Shown here piece by piece: positions 25,601 to 33,974 of a DNA stretch of 36,526 nucleotides. Both the position numbers and the translations under genes were made by a program. Origin of the DNA: Acaryochloris sp. IP29b_bin.137 (GTDB lineage Bacteria > Cyanobacteriota > Cyanobacteriia > Thermosynechococcales > Thermosynechococcaceae); contig NZ_JANQOP010000196.1 in the NCBI RefSeq assembly GCF_028285745.1, forward strand, positions 1 to 36,526, given 5' to 3'. Each line of letters starts with the position of its first letter. Within the stretch, counting starts at the first letter, position 1. Below the pieces are notes generated by a model. That model saw nothing but the letters and a program-made list of their open reading frames with translations. It was not told the origin of the DNA and did not search any database.

Positions 25601-26458
25601 CAGTCAGAAAAGTCGAAGCCTACAGAGTCAGTCTTTTCGTCATTGCGCAATCAATGGCAACAACAGAAGCAGTTGATGGCTCCGACCGAGAAGGCCAAAC
25701 CCGCTCCGGTGAAGCCAGCTCCCCAGAAAGCGTCTGGGACTGTGACTCCTAGCCAAGATAAGGGGATGCCTACTCAAAAGTCTGCCCCTCCATCTGTACA
25801 GAAGAAACCAGCAGCACCAAGGCCAACCCCAAAACCATCGGCGACCCAGTCTGCAGCTAAGGAACCTGCCGCAGCAAAGCCTGCTGAATCTAAGCCATCA
25901 GCAACGACTCAGCCAACCCCAGCAAAACCAACAGAGTCCGTATTTTCATCACTGCGAGATCGCTGGCAGCAGCAACTCAATCAATCGGGGCAGAAAACAG
26001 CCCCTAACTCGACGCCCAAAACGGTCAAACCAAGTTCCAGCTCTGACAAGGGGCCGGGGGCAGCAAAAACTTTGACGCCATCGTCAACCCCGACAAGGTC
26101 TGAGTCTATGAAAACGGTTTCTAAGCCGTTTAACTCTTCTTCACTACGCACACCGGATCAGCAGAAGAAACTTCAGAGTCCAACGGTTCAGGACACTAGC
26201 CAAAAGCGGCCTAGCCCTAAGGCAGCGGATTCTCCTAAGGTTGTATCTAGTCAGCAAAAGGCAAGCTCCAAAGCAACGACAACTCCAGCTGGATCTTCGA
26301 GTAAACAGGCTTCTGGTTCTTCAGGTCAGAATGTGAAGAAGACAGCGGATGCCCAGTCTCCAGAAAAGGCACAGAAGCCAGAATCGACGGTGTTTGATCC
26401 GGGCGTTTACTATCGTCGTTTTTTCTCAGATAAAACAGTCAAGGCCCCTGGTTCGTAA
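22625..26458 (+). CDS. Exported Pro/Ala/Lys-rich protein with five spaced helical repeats
   Basis: A 1277-residue protein of unknown function. Residues 1-32 form a signal peptide (hydrophobic FTLMCIVGISLTIASPVLA, cleavage near Ala32). Residues about 60-290 form a folded beta-rich domain seen in other cyanobacterial proteins (RPWAESFKN, AFAQVTFHVFTKTEEN, PLLTYLQPQGGFG). From about 295 to the end the chain is low-complexity Pro, Lys, Ala, Ser, Thr and Gln, surely disordered, interrupted by five copies of a short aromatic/amphipathic motif (consensus SVFSSLRNQWQQQKQLMAP) at residues 708, 793, 896, 1002 and 1105. A related helix (TTLTKFWKQV) lies near 543 and an aromatic end motif (VFDPGVYYRRFF) near 1256. 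It is divergent from psaA. A scaffold or wall-spanning role is a guess. Confidence 0.85.
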   Translation: MRCRQAIVGWLSSFTLMCIVGISLTIASPVLAAPSRQFSQVTDIVEVSPPETIQKLRSQMDRYQPQVKILSPAADQLLKDDSVSVRFDVKDLPIFKDAKLGLGPHLSVLLDNQPAQEIYDLNQPLIIKDLAPGTHTIRAVATRPWAESFKNSSAFAQVTFHVFTKTEENNPAANQPLLTYLQPQGGFGTDTVLIDFFLSNTDSKPASWQAEISVNGSQFRINEWQPFYVQGLKPGKNWVRMQLTDRQGRKIDNAFNDTIRVVELQENGNDTLSKLVRGDLSVLDAGGIVNPNYKRPQPPVKPAPSATPPEPAPPKAETPKVVPAPAPVLKQPEATPKPQAPPASVKPVAPPAKPAEPKSLETQKQPAQTVQPTPPTQKAQKPTVDRTKAASPAPVPARKPVKTEPAVKAKEKEPNKTAPAQPSAAKAEQKSPTSLQKEKSSPPADLKKPQPVDASGIEKTVPKSLEKSAPVKVDAAPKATPKTVAPKSETPKVSPTPTKTPVPSAPTPKSPAPEPTKEKSPALPNQSGQSKPTQKDEDSSLKTTLTKFWKQVRPESAQPAPSKAGEKVPATSVEPKPASSSAPPKVEPKPVPKPAPQKVEPKPTPSLSVPSSQQATPSPKKVQPAPGSRSTRQDGAPSAKAKTITVAPSQPTPKPQVPPKSTVSQPSSTQQPKSSAVTPKAPESSAKTADKAAKPQPSNPKAEKSNSSVFSVFRDRLQQSATPAQEPSPAPKATTPSTVKPTVTPDKATEPAQTVTPKTSRSAQPATPAKIDKPTPKEPAKPSVQSKEKPQPSAFSALRDRWQQQKQLMAPAETAKPTPVQPDAKKTPSGAVTKPPSQTKSAPAKPSSTSAEKKPTAKSPVQQPLVTQPQPKKPTAQPVEPKPSTAPSAKPKSTDSVFSSLRNQWQQQKQLMAPTETTKPAPVKPVPQKTTGATGTVTSPPSQSPRPPATTAPQKKPSAERSTSPSTQKTPVAKPITKEPIEKPSMPKPAAKQSEKSKPTESVFSSLRNQWQQQKQLMAPTEKAKPAPVKPAPQKASGTVTPSQDKGMPTQKSAPPSVQKKPAAPRPTPKPSATQSAAKEPAAAKPAESKPSATTQPTPAKPTESVFSSLRDRWQQQLNQSGQKTAPNSTPKTVKPSSSSDKGPGAAKTLTPSSTPTRSESMKTVSKPFNSSSLRTPDQQKKLQSPTVQDTSQKRPSPKAADSPKVVSSQQKASSKATTTPAGSSSKQASGSSGQNVKKTADAQSPEKAQKPESTVFDPGVYYRRFFSDKTVKAPGS
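24746..25993 (+). repeat. Five-copy protein-level repeat inside the Pro/Lys-rich protein
   Basis: Motif copies begin at 24746, 25001, 25310, 25628 and 25937. Spacing is 85, 103, 106 and 103 codons. The third and fourth copies are identical in protein over 21 residues, yet differ at eight codons, all synonymous. The flanking linkers are similar in composition but align less well. Confidence 0.85.
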
Positions 26459-26631
26459 CAAGGTGGGTTCAATCCCTTCAGTCATCTCTGAATAACTGAG
26501 ATGGAAGATTCCTCAACTTTTAACTTAAAAGCGTAATACTGGGAAAGGCTTACAGCATCCTGTACTGACCCTGCTAGACCCTACAAGCGTGATGGGTTGG
26601 AAACGCTGATCATGGTTTGAGTTCGAAGTGT

Positions 26632-27417
26632 ATGTTTCTATTTCTGTCCAAGTTGCTTCCTCTGTTGATTTATCCAGTCGGGTTAAGCACAGTGTTGTTA
26701 TTGGTTGCGATCGCAACCTTTTGGAAACGCCCTAAAGTCGCGGCTATTTCTGTTGGCCTGGCGCTGGGCATTCTCTTTTTCGCCGCCAACGGTTGGGTGG
26801 GGGATGGCATGATGTATGCCTTAGAACATCAATATCCACCTGTGAAACAGGATGCGACCGCAGAGGCGATTGTGGTTTTGGGAGGCTGTACGCGATCCGC
26901 TCATCCACCTCGACCCTGGGTTGAAGTGTCAGAGGCCGGTGATCGGGTATTGTATGCTGCCAAGCTTTACCGAGAGGGCAAAGCACCGAAAGTCATCCTG
27001 GCAGGTGGACGTATTTTCTGGAAAGGGGGAGGCCAAGCGGAAGCACTAGATATGGCAGAGTTAATTCAGAACATGGGGGTCCCTGAGTCTGCGCTGTTGT
27101 TAGAACCTGAGTCCCTCAATACATTTGAAAATGCCACCAATGTGAGGCAGGTCCTTGAAGATAACGAAATAGAAGGCCCATTATTACTGGTTACCTCTGC
27201 TTTTCATATGCCCCGATCAATGGCAATTTTTGAGAAATTAGGGTTGTCCGTTATTGCTGCTCCAACGGATTTTCAGGTCACGGAAGTCAATGAAAATGCC
27301 GGGCTTTTAGGGGTTGTTTTACGCTTACTGCCAGATGTTGAAGCATTGAATTACACCACTAAGGCTCTTAAGGAATGGATTGGATTTTCGGTTTATCGGC
27401 TGCGAGGTTGGGCTTAG
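26632..27417 (+). CDS. YdcF/ElyC/SanA-family membrane protein (DUF218)
   Basis: About 261 residues. Two N-terminal hydrophobic helices (about 2-28 and 36-55) anchor it; the DUF218 domain follows: AIVVLGG, GDRVLYAAKLYREGKAPKVI, AGG, the acidic segment ALLLEPESLNTFENATNV and LLVTSAFHMPRSMAIFEKLG, ending in a short helix. Proteins of this family act in envelope maintenance (ElyC, SanA in enteric bacteria), with an unknown reaction. I choose the ATG at 26632 over an upstream TTG at 26617, since the hydrophobic segment begins there. It follows the repeat protein by about 170 bases on the same strand; a small hairpin (CATCTC/GAGATG) lies between, so co-transcription is uncertain. Confidence 0.85.
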   Translation: MFLFLSKLLPLLIYPVGLSTVLLLVAIATFWKRPKVAAISVGLALGILFFAANGWVGDGMMYALEHQYPPVKQDATAEAIVVLGGCTRSAHPPRPWVEVSEAGDRVLYAAKLYREGKAPKVILAGGRIFWKGGGQAEALDMAELIQNMGVPESALLLEPESLNTFENATNVRQVLEDNEIEGPLLLVTSAFHMPRSMAIFEKLGLSVIAAPTDFQVTEVNENAGLLGVVLRLLPDVEALNYTTKALKEWIGFSVYRLRGWA

Positions 27418-27512
27418 TGGGGATGAAGGGAGAACATCAATCCCGATGGGACTGTCAGAGTTCCCCATTCGTGAAATCATAATCTTGAAGATATGGCTTT
27501 TAGGGGGATGCC

Positions 27513-27974
27513 ATGCAGACTCAATCATCATTCGAGATCCAGATGAGCTTTGATACGCGTCCCTATCAGCCCAATGATCTACTTTATCTGCGGGAAATTT
27601 ATCTGGCCTCCCGCACGGTAGCCTTTACTTGGGAGTATCCTCAGCACTATCAGCTAGAGGATTTTGATCAAGCGACGGAGGATGAAGTGATTTGGGTAGC
27701 AACGGTGGGGGACCGGCCGATGGGATATATTTCCTGGTGGCCTCCGCAAAACTTTATTCATCATCTGTTTGTGAATCCGCATTTCATCCGTAGGGGAATG
27801 GGCAGTGCGCTCTTACAGAGTGGATTGGCTCACATCGGCAGACCCGCTTCTTTGAAATGTGTGCAGCGTAATAGTGCCGCGATCGCATTCTATGTCTCAC
27901 AAGGATGGCGGATCGATTCTACGGGACAATCCCCGGAGGGGCCGTATTACCTAATGATGTTTGATCAGGATTGA
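27513..27974 (+). CDS. GNAT-family N-acetyltransferase
   Basis: A 153-residue cytoplasmic acetyl-CoA-dependent transferase. The fold shows in RPYQPNDLLYLREIYLASR (motif C), VATVGDRPMGYISWW (motif D), FVNPHFIRRGMGSALLQ (motif A, the acetyl-CoA pyrophosphate loop RRGMGS) and NSAAIAFYVSQGWRI (motif B). Substrate unknown. AGGGGG lies five bases before the ATG, a strong ribosome binding site. Convergent with the large cyclase gene, with only 4 bases between the stops and no visible terminator. Confidence 0.88.
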   Translation: MQTQSSFEIQMSFDTRPYQPNDLLYLREIYLASRTVAFTWEYPQHYQLEDFDQATEDEVIWVATVGDRPMGYISWWPPQNFIHHLFVNPHFIRRGMGSALLQSGLAHIGRPASLKCVQRNSAAIAFYVSQGWRIDSTGQSPEGPYYLMMFDQD

Positions 27975-27978
27975 GGGG

Positions 27979-30900
27979 TTATGCGATCGCAGGGGCCGTA
28001 TCACTCGCCACCGGCTGACCCATTTTGGCCAGCAGCTTTTGGGCCTGATCGAGATGTTGCCGATGACCCGGGTCTTGAGGATCGAGGCACTGCCCCCATT
28101 GCTGGTGAATACGAACTTGCTCGTAGGGCATTGCCAGGGTTGTCGCCAGCTGTAAGGCTTGATACCAAAGCTTCTGGGCCTGGGCAGTTTTGCCCTGATG
28201 CCAGAGCCACACGCCTTGCCAAAGCAAGGCCCGAGGTTGAGCAATGGGAAAAGACTGGGCAAATTGCTGCAGCGAAGCACAAGCTTGGCGGACCTGTTTG
28301 GCAGTTTGCAAATTATAGGCCCAGAGGTGAATACAGCTTTCAGCGATACCAACGTAGCCTTCATGGGTATGGACGGCAATGGGGTCAGAGTCTTGCAATA
28401 GGCGAATGGCTGTTTCTATGATCTGCTGGGCTTGGGATAAATCCCGATGGTGGAGATAGACCCGACTGGCAATGCCCGCGAACCGGATTTGGTCCGCAAC
28501 CAAACCGGGCTGTTCGGCAAAAATGGCCTGTACTTCTTCCACGCAGGCGGTGGCCTTAGACCAGTTCCCTAGACAGCCCCATTCTTCGGCTTGCCCCATC
28601 AGTCCCCAGGCATAGGACTGGATATCACCATGCTGGGCGCCTAATTCTTGGGTTTCCTCCCAGAGTGCGATCGCATCTGGAAATCGGCCCTGAAAATGAT
28701 GGATTAAGGCGATACCCGCCACAGCTTGTGCAAGGACATGCCAATCTTGCAGTTGGCGGCAGGCATCAATCGAACGCTGGATGGTGTCTCGGGCCGCTTG
28801 CCATTGACCGACGCCGCTTCTGTAAACCCCCACCACCATGCAGATCCAATCAACACAGGGTAAGGGCGCATTGATCTTTTGGAGAATCTGTTCCGCTAAG
28901 TCCCCATATTGGCGCGCTAAAAAATGGAACCGATACACGCCTGTGGCAAAACACATATTGGCGTAGATGCGGGATAGCTCGGAGGAAGGAGGGACGGTTT
29001 CTGCCAGATTGAGGCCAACGAGGGTGGCGTAGGTGCCCAGGGTTTTGGAATTCGTGTAATAGCAGACTTCTCCCAGACAAATTTGCGATCGCGTCAGTTC
29101 CAAAATATGGGCCTGACGGATGGAGGATTGGGTGATTCGGCGGCGGGGTTTTAAGCGATGCCAGAGCTGCTTCAATCCCTGGACAGCGAGTTTTATACCA
29201 ATCATCTGCTCATTTTGCGGAATGGGATGACCAAGGGTGGTAATCGCTTGTAGCAATTGCGCTTGACTCTCTTGTAAGTGCCCCAGACCGTAATGAGCTT
29301 CGCCTAATTGACGATGCCACCGGGCTATCTGCAGGCGCGGGACCTGGGCCTCGGGGGTATGTAAGGCCAACATCTGAGAGAAGAAGGCTACAGCTTCTTG
29401 ATAAGCGCCCCCTTGTAGAGCTAGTTCCCCGGCTTGTTCGAGGTAAAGTGTGGCTTTGTCAGTGGCTTCGGCTTGCTGCCAATGGTAGGCCAGGAGGGTA
29501 TAGACTGCTGCTAAGTCATCTGTAAAAGTCTGTTCATACCAGGTTGCGATCGCCCGATGGAGTTCTCTCCGTTGAGAAAACACTAGCAAATGATATGCCA
29601 CTTCTTGAGTCATAATGTGGCGAAACATATATCCCAAATGGGGAGGGGGGGTATCGAGGACAATTAGCTCTAACCGCTGCAAACTGTCTAGATGTTCAGG
29701 TAGGTGTTCCTTATCCGCAGCCAAGGGGTAAATGGCTTCAAGCAAGTCGCCTCGAAAATTGCGGCCAATAACGCTGGCAACTTTGAGCATCAACTGTTGG
29801 GGGGGCAGTAGCCGATCGATACGGCTGGTGATTAGTCCCTGGAGTGTGTTGGGTAGATCTAGTCCTTCTAAGGGCTGATCGGGCGCTGATAGTTGACAGT
29901 TTCCCTGCTCAATTTGGATAAGCCCATGATCACGAAGACTGTAGGCCAACTCTTCACTAAAGAGAGGATGACCTTCCGCTTTGGCGTAAACGAACTCTGA
30001 GACCGGCTGAGGCAGGTGAGCTACTTCCAACTGTTGGCTGACAAACTGTTGGGTTTCGCGACGAGACAACCCCCGTAGTCGCAGGTATTTGGTCTGTTCA
30101 GTTTCCAGCAACTGGGTATAGGCTTCCGGCCAGGGTTCTGCCAAAGGTCGGGTGGCGATTACGCAGAGTAAGGGCAATGCCTGTTGGTGGACCGCTAAGG
30201 CTAAGGCCCAAGAGGCCGAATCGAGCCAGTGGGCATCCTCCAGAATAATCACATGGGGTTCCTGTTCCAGACCCATTTCCAGTAAATACAGCAGGACATT
30301 GCGGGTATTATCGGCCCGAACTTGGCCTTTCATTTGCTGCGTGATTGGAGTCTCGGGAAAATCGAGGCCAGAGATGAAATTGAGCAGCGGTGTCAGGGCA
30401 ATCAAATCTTCTCGACCCTCTAGCAAATCGAGAATGTGTTGCCGCCGATCCGCGGCCTCCAGTAACGGTTCAAGCTGGAGAATTTGCGTAAAGATCGGTC
30501 GCCAAGCAAAGTAAGGTGTGAATTTTTCAATGGCATCACCTGCCCCCACAACATAGGGCAACTCCTGGGTTTGGCACCACTCTAGGAAATTTAAGACGAC
30601 CTGGGATTTGCCAATGCCCGCTTCTCCCTCGAGAACAGTAGTGCTGCCCTGCTGATCAAACTGCAAAATTTGGGCCAGCTCCAACAGATGCTGGCGTTCT
30701 CGTTTGCAACCCACGAGGGATCTTTGGGATTGATGCTGCGGCTTGAGAGCCCCCAAGGGTTGGTAGACAATAATAGGCTGCTCAATGCCTTTGAGGGTTA
30801 GGGGCGGTAGGGCGGTGAACGCTAACCGACGGCGGGCGGCTGTATAGGTGGTGGGATCGCACAGGATATTGTCTTGAGCAGCCTGCATAAGACGGGCGGC

Positions 30901-32031
30901 TAAATTGACGATGTCGCCAATCACGGTGTATTCCCGCCGTCGGGCACTGCCAACAATGCCGCAGAATACATTGCCTGTGGTGATACCAATACTGCAGTGC
31001 CAGCCCAACCCTTTGAGTTTGGCCTGCATTTCTAGGGCTGCTCGTACCCCTCGATCAGCATCATCTTCATGGGCAAAAGGGGGCATTCCCAAGGCGGCGA
31101 TAAGGGTGGCCCCTTTGTCATCGACGCTCATTTTATTGATGCTGCCTTCAAAGCGATACAAGCTACTTTGCAGGGCCTGCATAATTCGCTGGGCCTGTTC
31201 TAGAGGGGTATTGGCATTGAAGTCAGGCAGATTGATAAACAACAGGGTTAGTAGTCGATACTCTGCTAGCCATTCCCGTTGGCCTGCGTCTAATCGATCC
31301 AAAATAGCGCCTGGAATATAGGCTTTTAGCCCCGCAGCTAATTCAGTCGGCAGTTCTCCTCGGTGGGTATGCCGGGGTAAGTTTATTTCTGATAAAGCTG
31401 TTAAATGCCAACAGCCATGATCGATGGCAGAGCCAATACCTTGATGTTGAATTAAGGTGAGGACTTCGGGAGAGAGGACGACTTGTCCCGGTTGAGCGAG
31501 GCTCTGAGCCAAGCGAATTTGGCCCAAGGGTGCTCCGGTGATCGCATGTTCCCAGCGTTTATAGACACCGCCAATATGTGCGATCGCAACATCACCCGCA
31601 CCGATGCCAATTCGTAGCGCTAGAGAGACATCACTGGTTGCCGTATAGGAGTTGGAAAATTCTTGAATAACAAGGGCACATTGACAGGCTTTCAGGGTTT
31701 GGTTCTGTAGGATTTGTTCAGATTCTTGGACGGGCCACACTGCCAGTAGTGCATCTCCGGCAAATTTGAGCACGTCACCGCCATACTTCAAAATCAGATC
31801 CACGATTTGACCAAAATAGGCGTTTAATATTGCAGTGAGGGCTTCTAAACCATCGGGGCCAGATTTGACTAAGGTCTCTGTGAGGACGGTAAATCCAGAG
31901 ATATCAATAAAAATAACGGCGGCGGGAAACCGATCAATCTGGGGCTTGGCGATAGGAGTCGGATCTTGGAGTAACCGACGCACGACAATATCTGGGACGT
32001 AACTCGCCAGGATGTCTATCTGTTCGGCCAC
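27979..32031 (-). CDS. Soluble adenylyl cyclase (ADCY10)-like protein: tandem cyclase domains, AAA ATPase, TPR
   Basis: A 1350-residue cytoplasmic protein expected to make cAMP. C1 (about 35-200) has metal Asp43 (FIDISGF) and Asp93 (KFAGDALLAVW). C2 (about 255-405) lacks the metal Asp but has Lys300, Thr369, Asn376 and Arg380 (EYTVIGDIVNLAARL), matching the base-recognition and transition-state residues of mammalian soluble adenylyl cyclase. Lys89 and Arg173 (IRLAQSLAQ) match its bicarbonate-site residues. A P-loop ATPase follows (GEAGIGKS, 469-476; Walker B-like VIILEDAHWLDS) and then TPR-like helices to the C-terminus. Start GTG at 32031 with AAGGAA eight bases upstream. Residue matches are from memory of the human enzyme; bicarbonate activation is an inference. 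Confidence 0.9.
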   Translation of the reverse strand: MAEQIDILASYVPDIVVRRLLQDPTPIAKPQIDRFPAAVIFIDISGFTVLTETLVKSGPDGLEALTAILNAYFGQIVDLILKYGGDVLKFAGDALLAVWPVQESEQILQNQTLKACQCALVIQEFSNSYTATSDVSLALRIGIGAGDVAIAHIGGVYKRWEHAITGAPLGQIRLAQSLAQPGQVVLSPEVLTLIQHQGIGSAIDHGCWHLTALSEINLPRHTHRGELPTELAAGLKAYIPGAILDRLDAGQREWLAEYRLLTLLFINLPDFNANTPLEQAQRIMQALQSSLYRFEGSINKMSVDDKGATLIAALGMPPFAHEDDADRGVRAALEMQAKLKGLGWHCSIGITTGNVFCGIVGSARRREYTVIGDIVNLAARLMQAAQDNILCDPTTYTAARRRLAFTALPPLTLKGIEQPIIVYQPLGALKPQHQSQRSLVGCKRERQHLLELAQILQFDQQGSTTVLEGEAGIGKSQVVLNFLEWCQTQELPYVVGAGDAIEKFTPYFAWRPIFTQILQLEPLLEAADRRQHILDLLEGREDLIALTPLLNFISGLDFPETPITQQMKGQVRADNTRNVLLYLLEMGLEQEPHVIILEDAHWLDSASWALALAVHQQALPLLCVIATRPLAEPWPEAYTQLLETEQTKYLRLRGLSRRETQQFVSQQLEVAHLPQPVSEFVYAKAEGHPLFSEELAYSLRDHGLIQIEQGNCQLSAPDQPLEGLDLPNTLQGLITSRIDRLLPPQQLMLKVASVIGRNFRGDLLEAIYPLAADKEHLPEHLDSLQRLELIVLDTPPPHLGYMFRHIMTQEVAYHLLVFSQRRELHRAIATWYEQTFTDDLAAVYTLLAYHWQQAEATDKATLYLEQAGELALQGGAYQEAVAFFSQMLALHTPEAQVPRLQIARWHRQLGEAHYGLGHLQESQAQLLQAITTLGHPIPQNEQMIGIKLAVQGLKQLWHRLKPRRRITQSSIRQAHILELTRSQICLGEVCYYTNSKTLGTYATLVGLNLAETVPPSSELSRIYANMCFATGVYRFHFLARQYGDLAEQILQKINAPLPCVDWICMVVGVYRSGVGQWQAARDTIQRSIDACRQLQDWHVLAQAVAGIALIHHFQGRFPDAIALWEETQELGAQHGDIQSYAWGLMGQAEEWGCLGNWSKATACVEEVQAIFAEQPGLVADQIRFAGIASRVYLHHRDLSQAQQIIETAIRLLQDSDPIAVHTHEGYVGIAESCIHLWAYNLQTAKQVRQACASLQQFAQSFPIAQPRALLWQGVWLWHQGKTAQAQKLWYQALQLATTLAMPYEQVRIHQQWGQCLDPQDPGHRQHLDQAQKLLAKMGQPVASDTAPAIA

Positions 32032-32275
32032 TATCGTTTTCCTTGGGTAGGAGCAAGTTTAATGAACTTTATCTATCATTACCCAGGATCTAGAAAATCG
32101 GCAGATCTGGTTTTACCTAATCCCCAAACCAGTAAGCTAGAAGACAGCTCTAGCGTGGTATTAATGACCTCAGGACTTTATACACCATCGCTAGGATATA
32201 GACGGTACGCCAATATCCCTGTCCATGTTCGCATAATCTGGAAGGCTGGCATTGAAATAGCAGAAACGCATGAGG

Positions 32276-32812
32276 TCAAATAAACGCTTGAATCGTCTGT
32301 CTAAAGTCAGTAATGTGTTGTTCTGAGTCTAAGGCTCTTTTAGGAATAAACGTGCATTGGCGCTTGTGTTTGAAATCAAAGATAAATAAATTTTCTGTTT
32401 CACGCAATCGGCAAATGTCTTGCCAAAGCAGCCTTTTTCTATCAAAGTGATCGACTTTATCTAGGTAAAGTCCTGTTTCATCCACCACGGTTTGCCTTTT
32501 CCCAATCCGTGATGGATCTTGGGCTGTTGCTCGATTAATGATCTTGCGTCTGATTTTAGATAGGGCTTGGGGTCTCATCACTCTTGCGAAGATAATGGCG
32601 ATCACGCCAAAAAACGCCAGGTTAAAGAGTAGATAGTATTCTGACCCAGGGTCAAATAGCTGCTCGTAAAATAGCACCGAGTTAAGACAGTATAAGATTA
32701 AGCCTGCTGGCACACCACGAACGATACCCCACTGAAACCAGGGTTGAAAGAACCATGACAGATCAGCTTCAAGATAGTCTTCTGCTGTGATTTCATATTG
32801 AAGATCAAACAT
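32276..32812 (-). CDS. YcxB-like membrane protein
   Basis: About 178 residues. The N-terminus MFDLQYEITAEDYLEADLSW is the typical opening of YcxB-like proteins; two membrane segments follow (about 31-47 and 59-77), then a soluble C-terminal domain with ETGLYLDKVDHFDRKRLLWQ and RLRETENLFIF, the conserved part of the family. Function unknown. I start at the ATG at 32812, which matches the family start, rather than the GTG at 32854. No obvious operon partners; the gap between it and the cyclase gene holds a weak plus-strand frame that I reject. Confidence 0.75.
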   Translation of the reverse strand: MFDLQYEITAEDYLEADLSWFFQPWFQWGIVRGVPAGLILYCLNSVLFYEQLFDPGSEYYLLFNLAFFGVIAIIFARVMRPQALSKIRRKIINRATAQDPSRIGKRQTVVDETGLYLDKVDHFDRKRLLWQDICRLRETENLFIFDFKHKRQCTFIPKRALDSEQHITDFRQTIQAFI

Positions 32813-33008
32813 TAGCAATAGATTTTCATAATCAACAACTCCAACTGAGGTCACGTCGATTGCTGCAACACTTCTATGGGAAAGTTCAGGTTTCAGCTGA
32901 TCCCATACTCAGATTGCGTAGCATTCATCCTACAGATGCATAAAGTTTGCAAAGATTGAGGCCAACCTGCTGAATAGGTTCTCATGCTTAGCTTCATGGC
33001 TCTAGTGT

Positions 33009-33812
33009 TTATCTCGACTCCCACTCCAGAACTCGACTAATGTCCCGGCGTGATAAGCGATATTTGAGGCGATTGATTGGATTGCGCCCTCGATAAGATT
33101 GGACAAACTCTGCATGGGGCTGCCCCCTTCTGGCAACTCTTAAAAAGGGAGGGGCGATACCTGGATCGTAATCATGGGTGGACATGTACTCAATAACATA
33201 AGCCCAACGAATCCCTTCTGTCGTATTGGGTGTAGTTTTATGCAAGGTTAGAGAAGAAAACAACACAATATCTCCAATCTCTGCGGTGATAAAAGCGGGA
33301 TTCTTGGGCTCACCTTTGAAGACCATGTGATGATTGACTTGTCGATGGGGCAACAACTGGTGATGACTACCGGGAACCAGCCAAAGCCCCCCATTCTCAA
33401 TGGTCATTGCCGTTAATGCCACCCAAAGTTGGTAATGGGTCTGTTTAAAGCCGTTATAGGCATTGTCTTGATGCCAAGGGAACGTCTTTGCGCCCGGCCC
33501 CTTGGCGACCGCTTGATCCCATCTCACCCAAAAGTCGGAACCAATAAAGGGTTGCAAGAAATGGACAATTTTAGGCTGAGCAACAAATTGCTGAATATAT
33601 TCGTTATGACGATAGAGATTGGCATAGAATCGGAGATTACCTTTGGTCAGACACTGATCTAAACATTGACGGCTCTTTGGAGATTCAATCTGCTTAATGA
33701 GAGTTTCCATCTCTTGGGGAGAAAAGAAGTTCCTAACAACAACGAATCCCTGCTCCTTGAAGGCCTGTTGAAGGGTAATGGTCGGAGTCTGTTGTGTTTT
33801 CACGAGTTCCAC
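33009..33812 (-). CDS. Phytanoyl-CoA dioxygenase (PhyH) family protein
   Basis: A 267-residue Fe(II)/2-oxoglutarate-dependent oxygenase. Iron ligands are His114 and Asp116 (PWHQDNAYNG) and His191 (TLHKTTPN), with Arg202 as probable 2-oxoglutarate contact. The opening FKEQGFVVVRNFFSPQEM and the block NGGLWLVPGSHH are typical of the family. The substrate may be a natural product, lipid or compatible solute; nothing next to it tells. Start GTG at 33812. Its neighbours on both sides are unrelated membrane proteins. Confidence 0.87.
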   Translation of the reverse strand: MELVKTQQTPTITLQQAFKEQGFVVVRNFFSPQEMETLIKQIESPKSRQCLDQCLTKGNLRFYANLYRHNEYIQQFVAQPKIVHFLQPFIGSDFWVRWDQAVAKGPGAKTFPWHQDNAYNGFKQTHYQLWVALTAMTIENGGLWLVPGSHHQLLPHRQVNHHMVFKGEPKNPAFITAEIGDIVLFSSLTLHKTTPNTTEGIRWAYVIEYMSTHDYDPGIAPPFLRVARRGQPHAEFVQSYRGRNPINRLKYRLSRRDISRVLEWESR

Positions 33813-33974
33813 ATGTTCAAGCTGCAGTTATACCAGACCATTCGATGGCTGGGGGAAGAAGGCACAATCGTAGCTTCTTCGACTCAAGGTAAAGTAATCG
33901 ACTCAAAGGGTCTCTAGTGATGATTCCCCAAGAGCATAGAGATTCTATCCTCAACTAATGTGTTTTCGAGTCCC

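Noticed and set aside
24746-25993. Regular repeats considered as a CRISPR array or tandem DNA repeat
   Set aside because: The repeats are conserved in protein but vary at synonymous positions, and they lie in one long open frame with spacing of about 310 bases.
23571-26400. Many long alternative frames on both strands across the Pro/Lys-rich gene
   Set aside because: They arise from the low-complexity codon pattern (CCA, GCA, AAG, CAG) and have Leu/Arg-rich or Gly/Val-rich nonsense products.
32062-32283. 73-codon plus-strand frame between the cyclase and the YcxB-like gene
   Set aside because: No family features and it overlaps the end of the YcxB-like gene.
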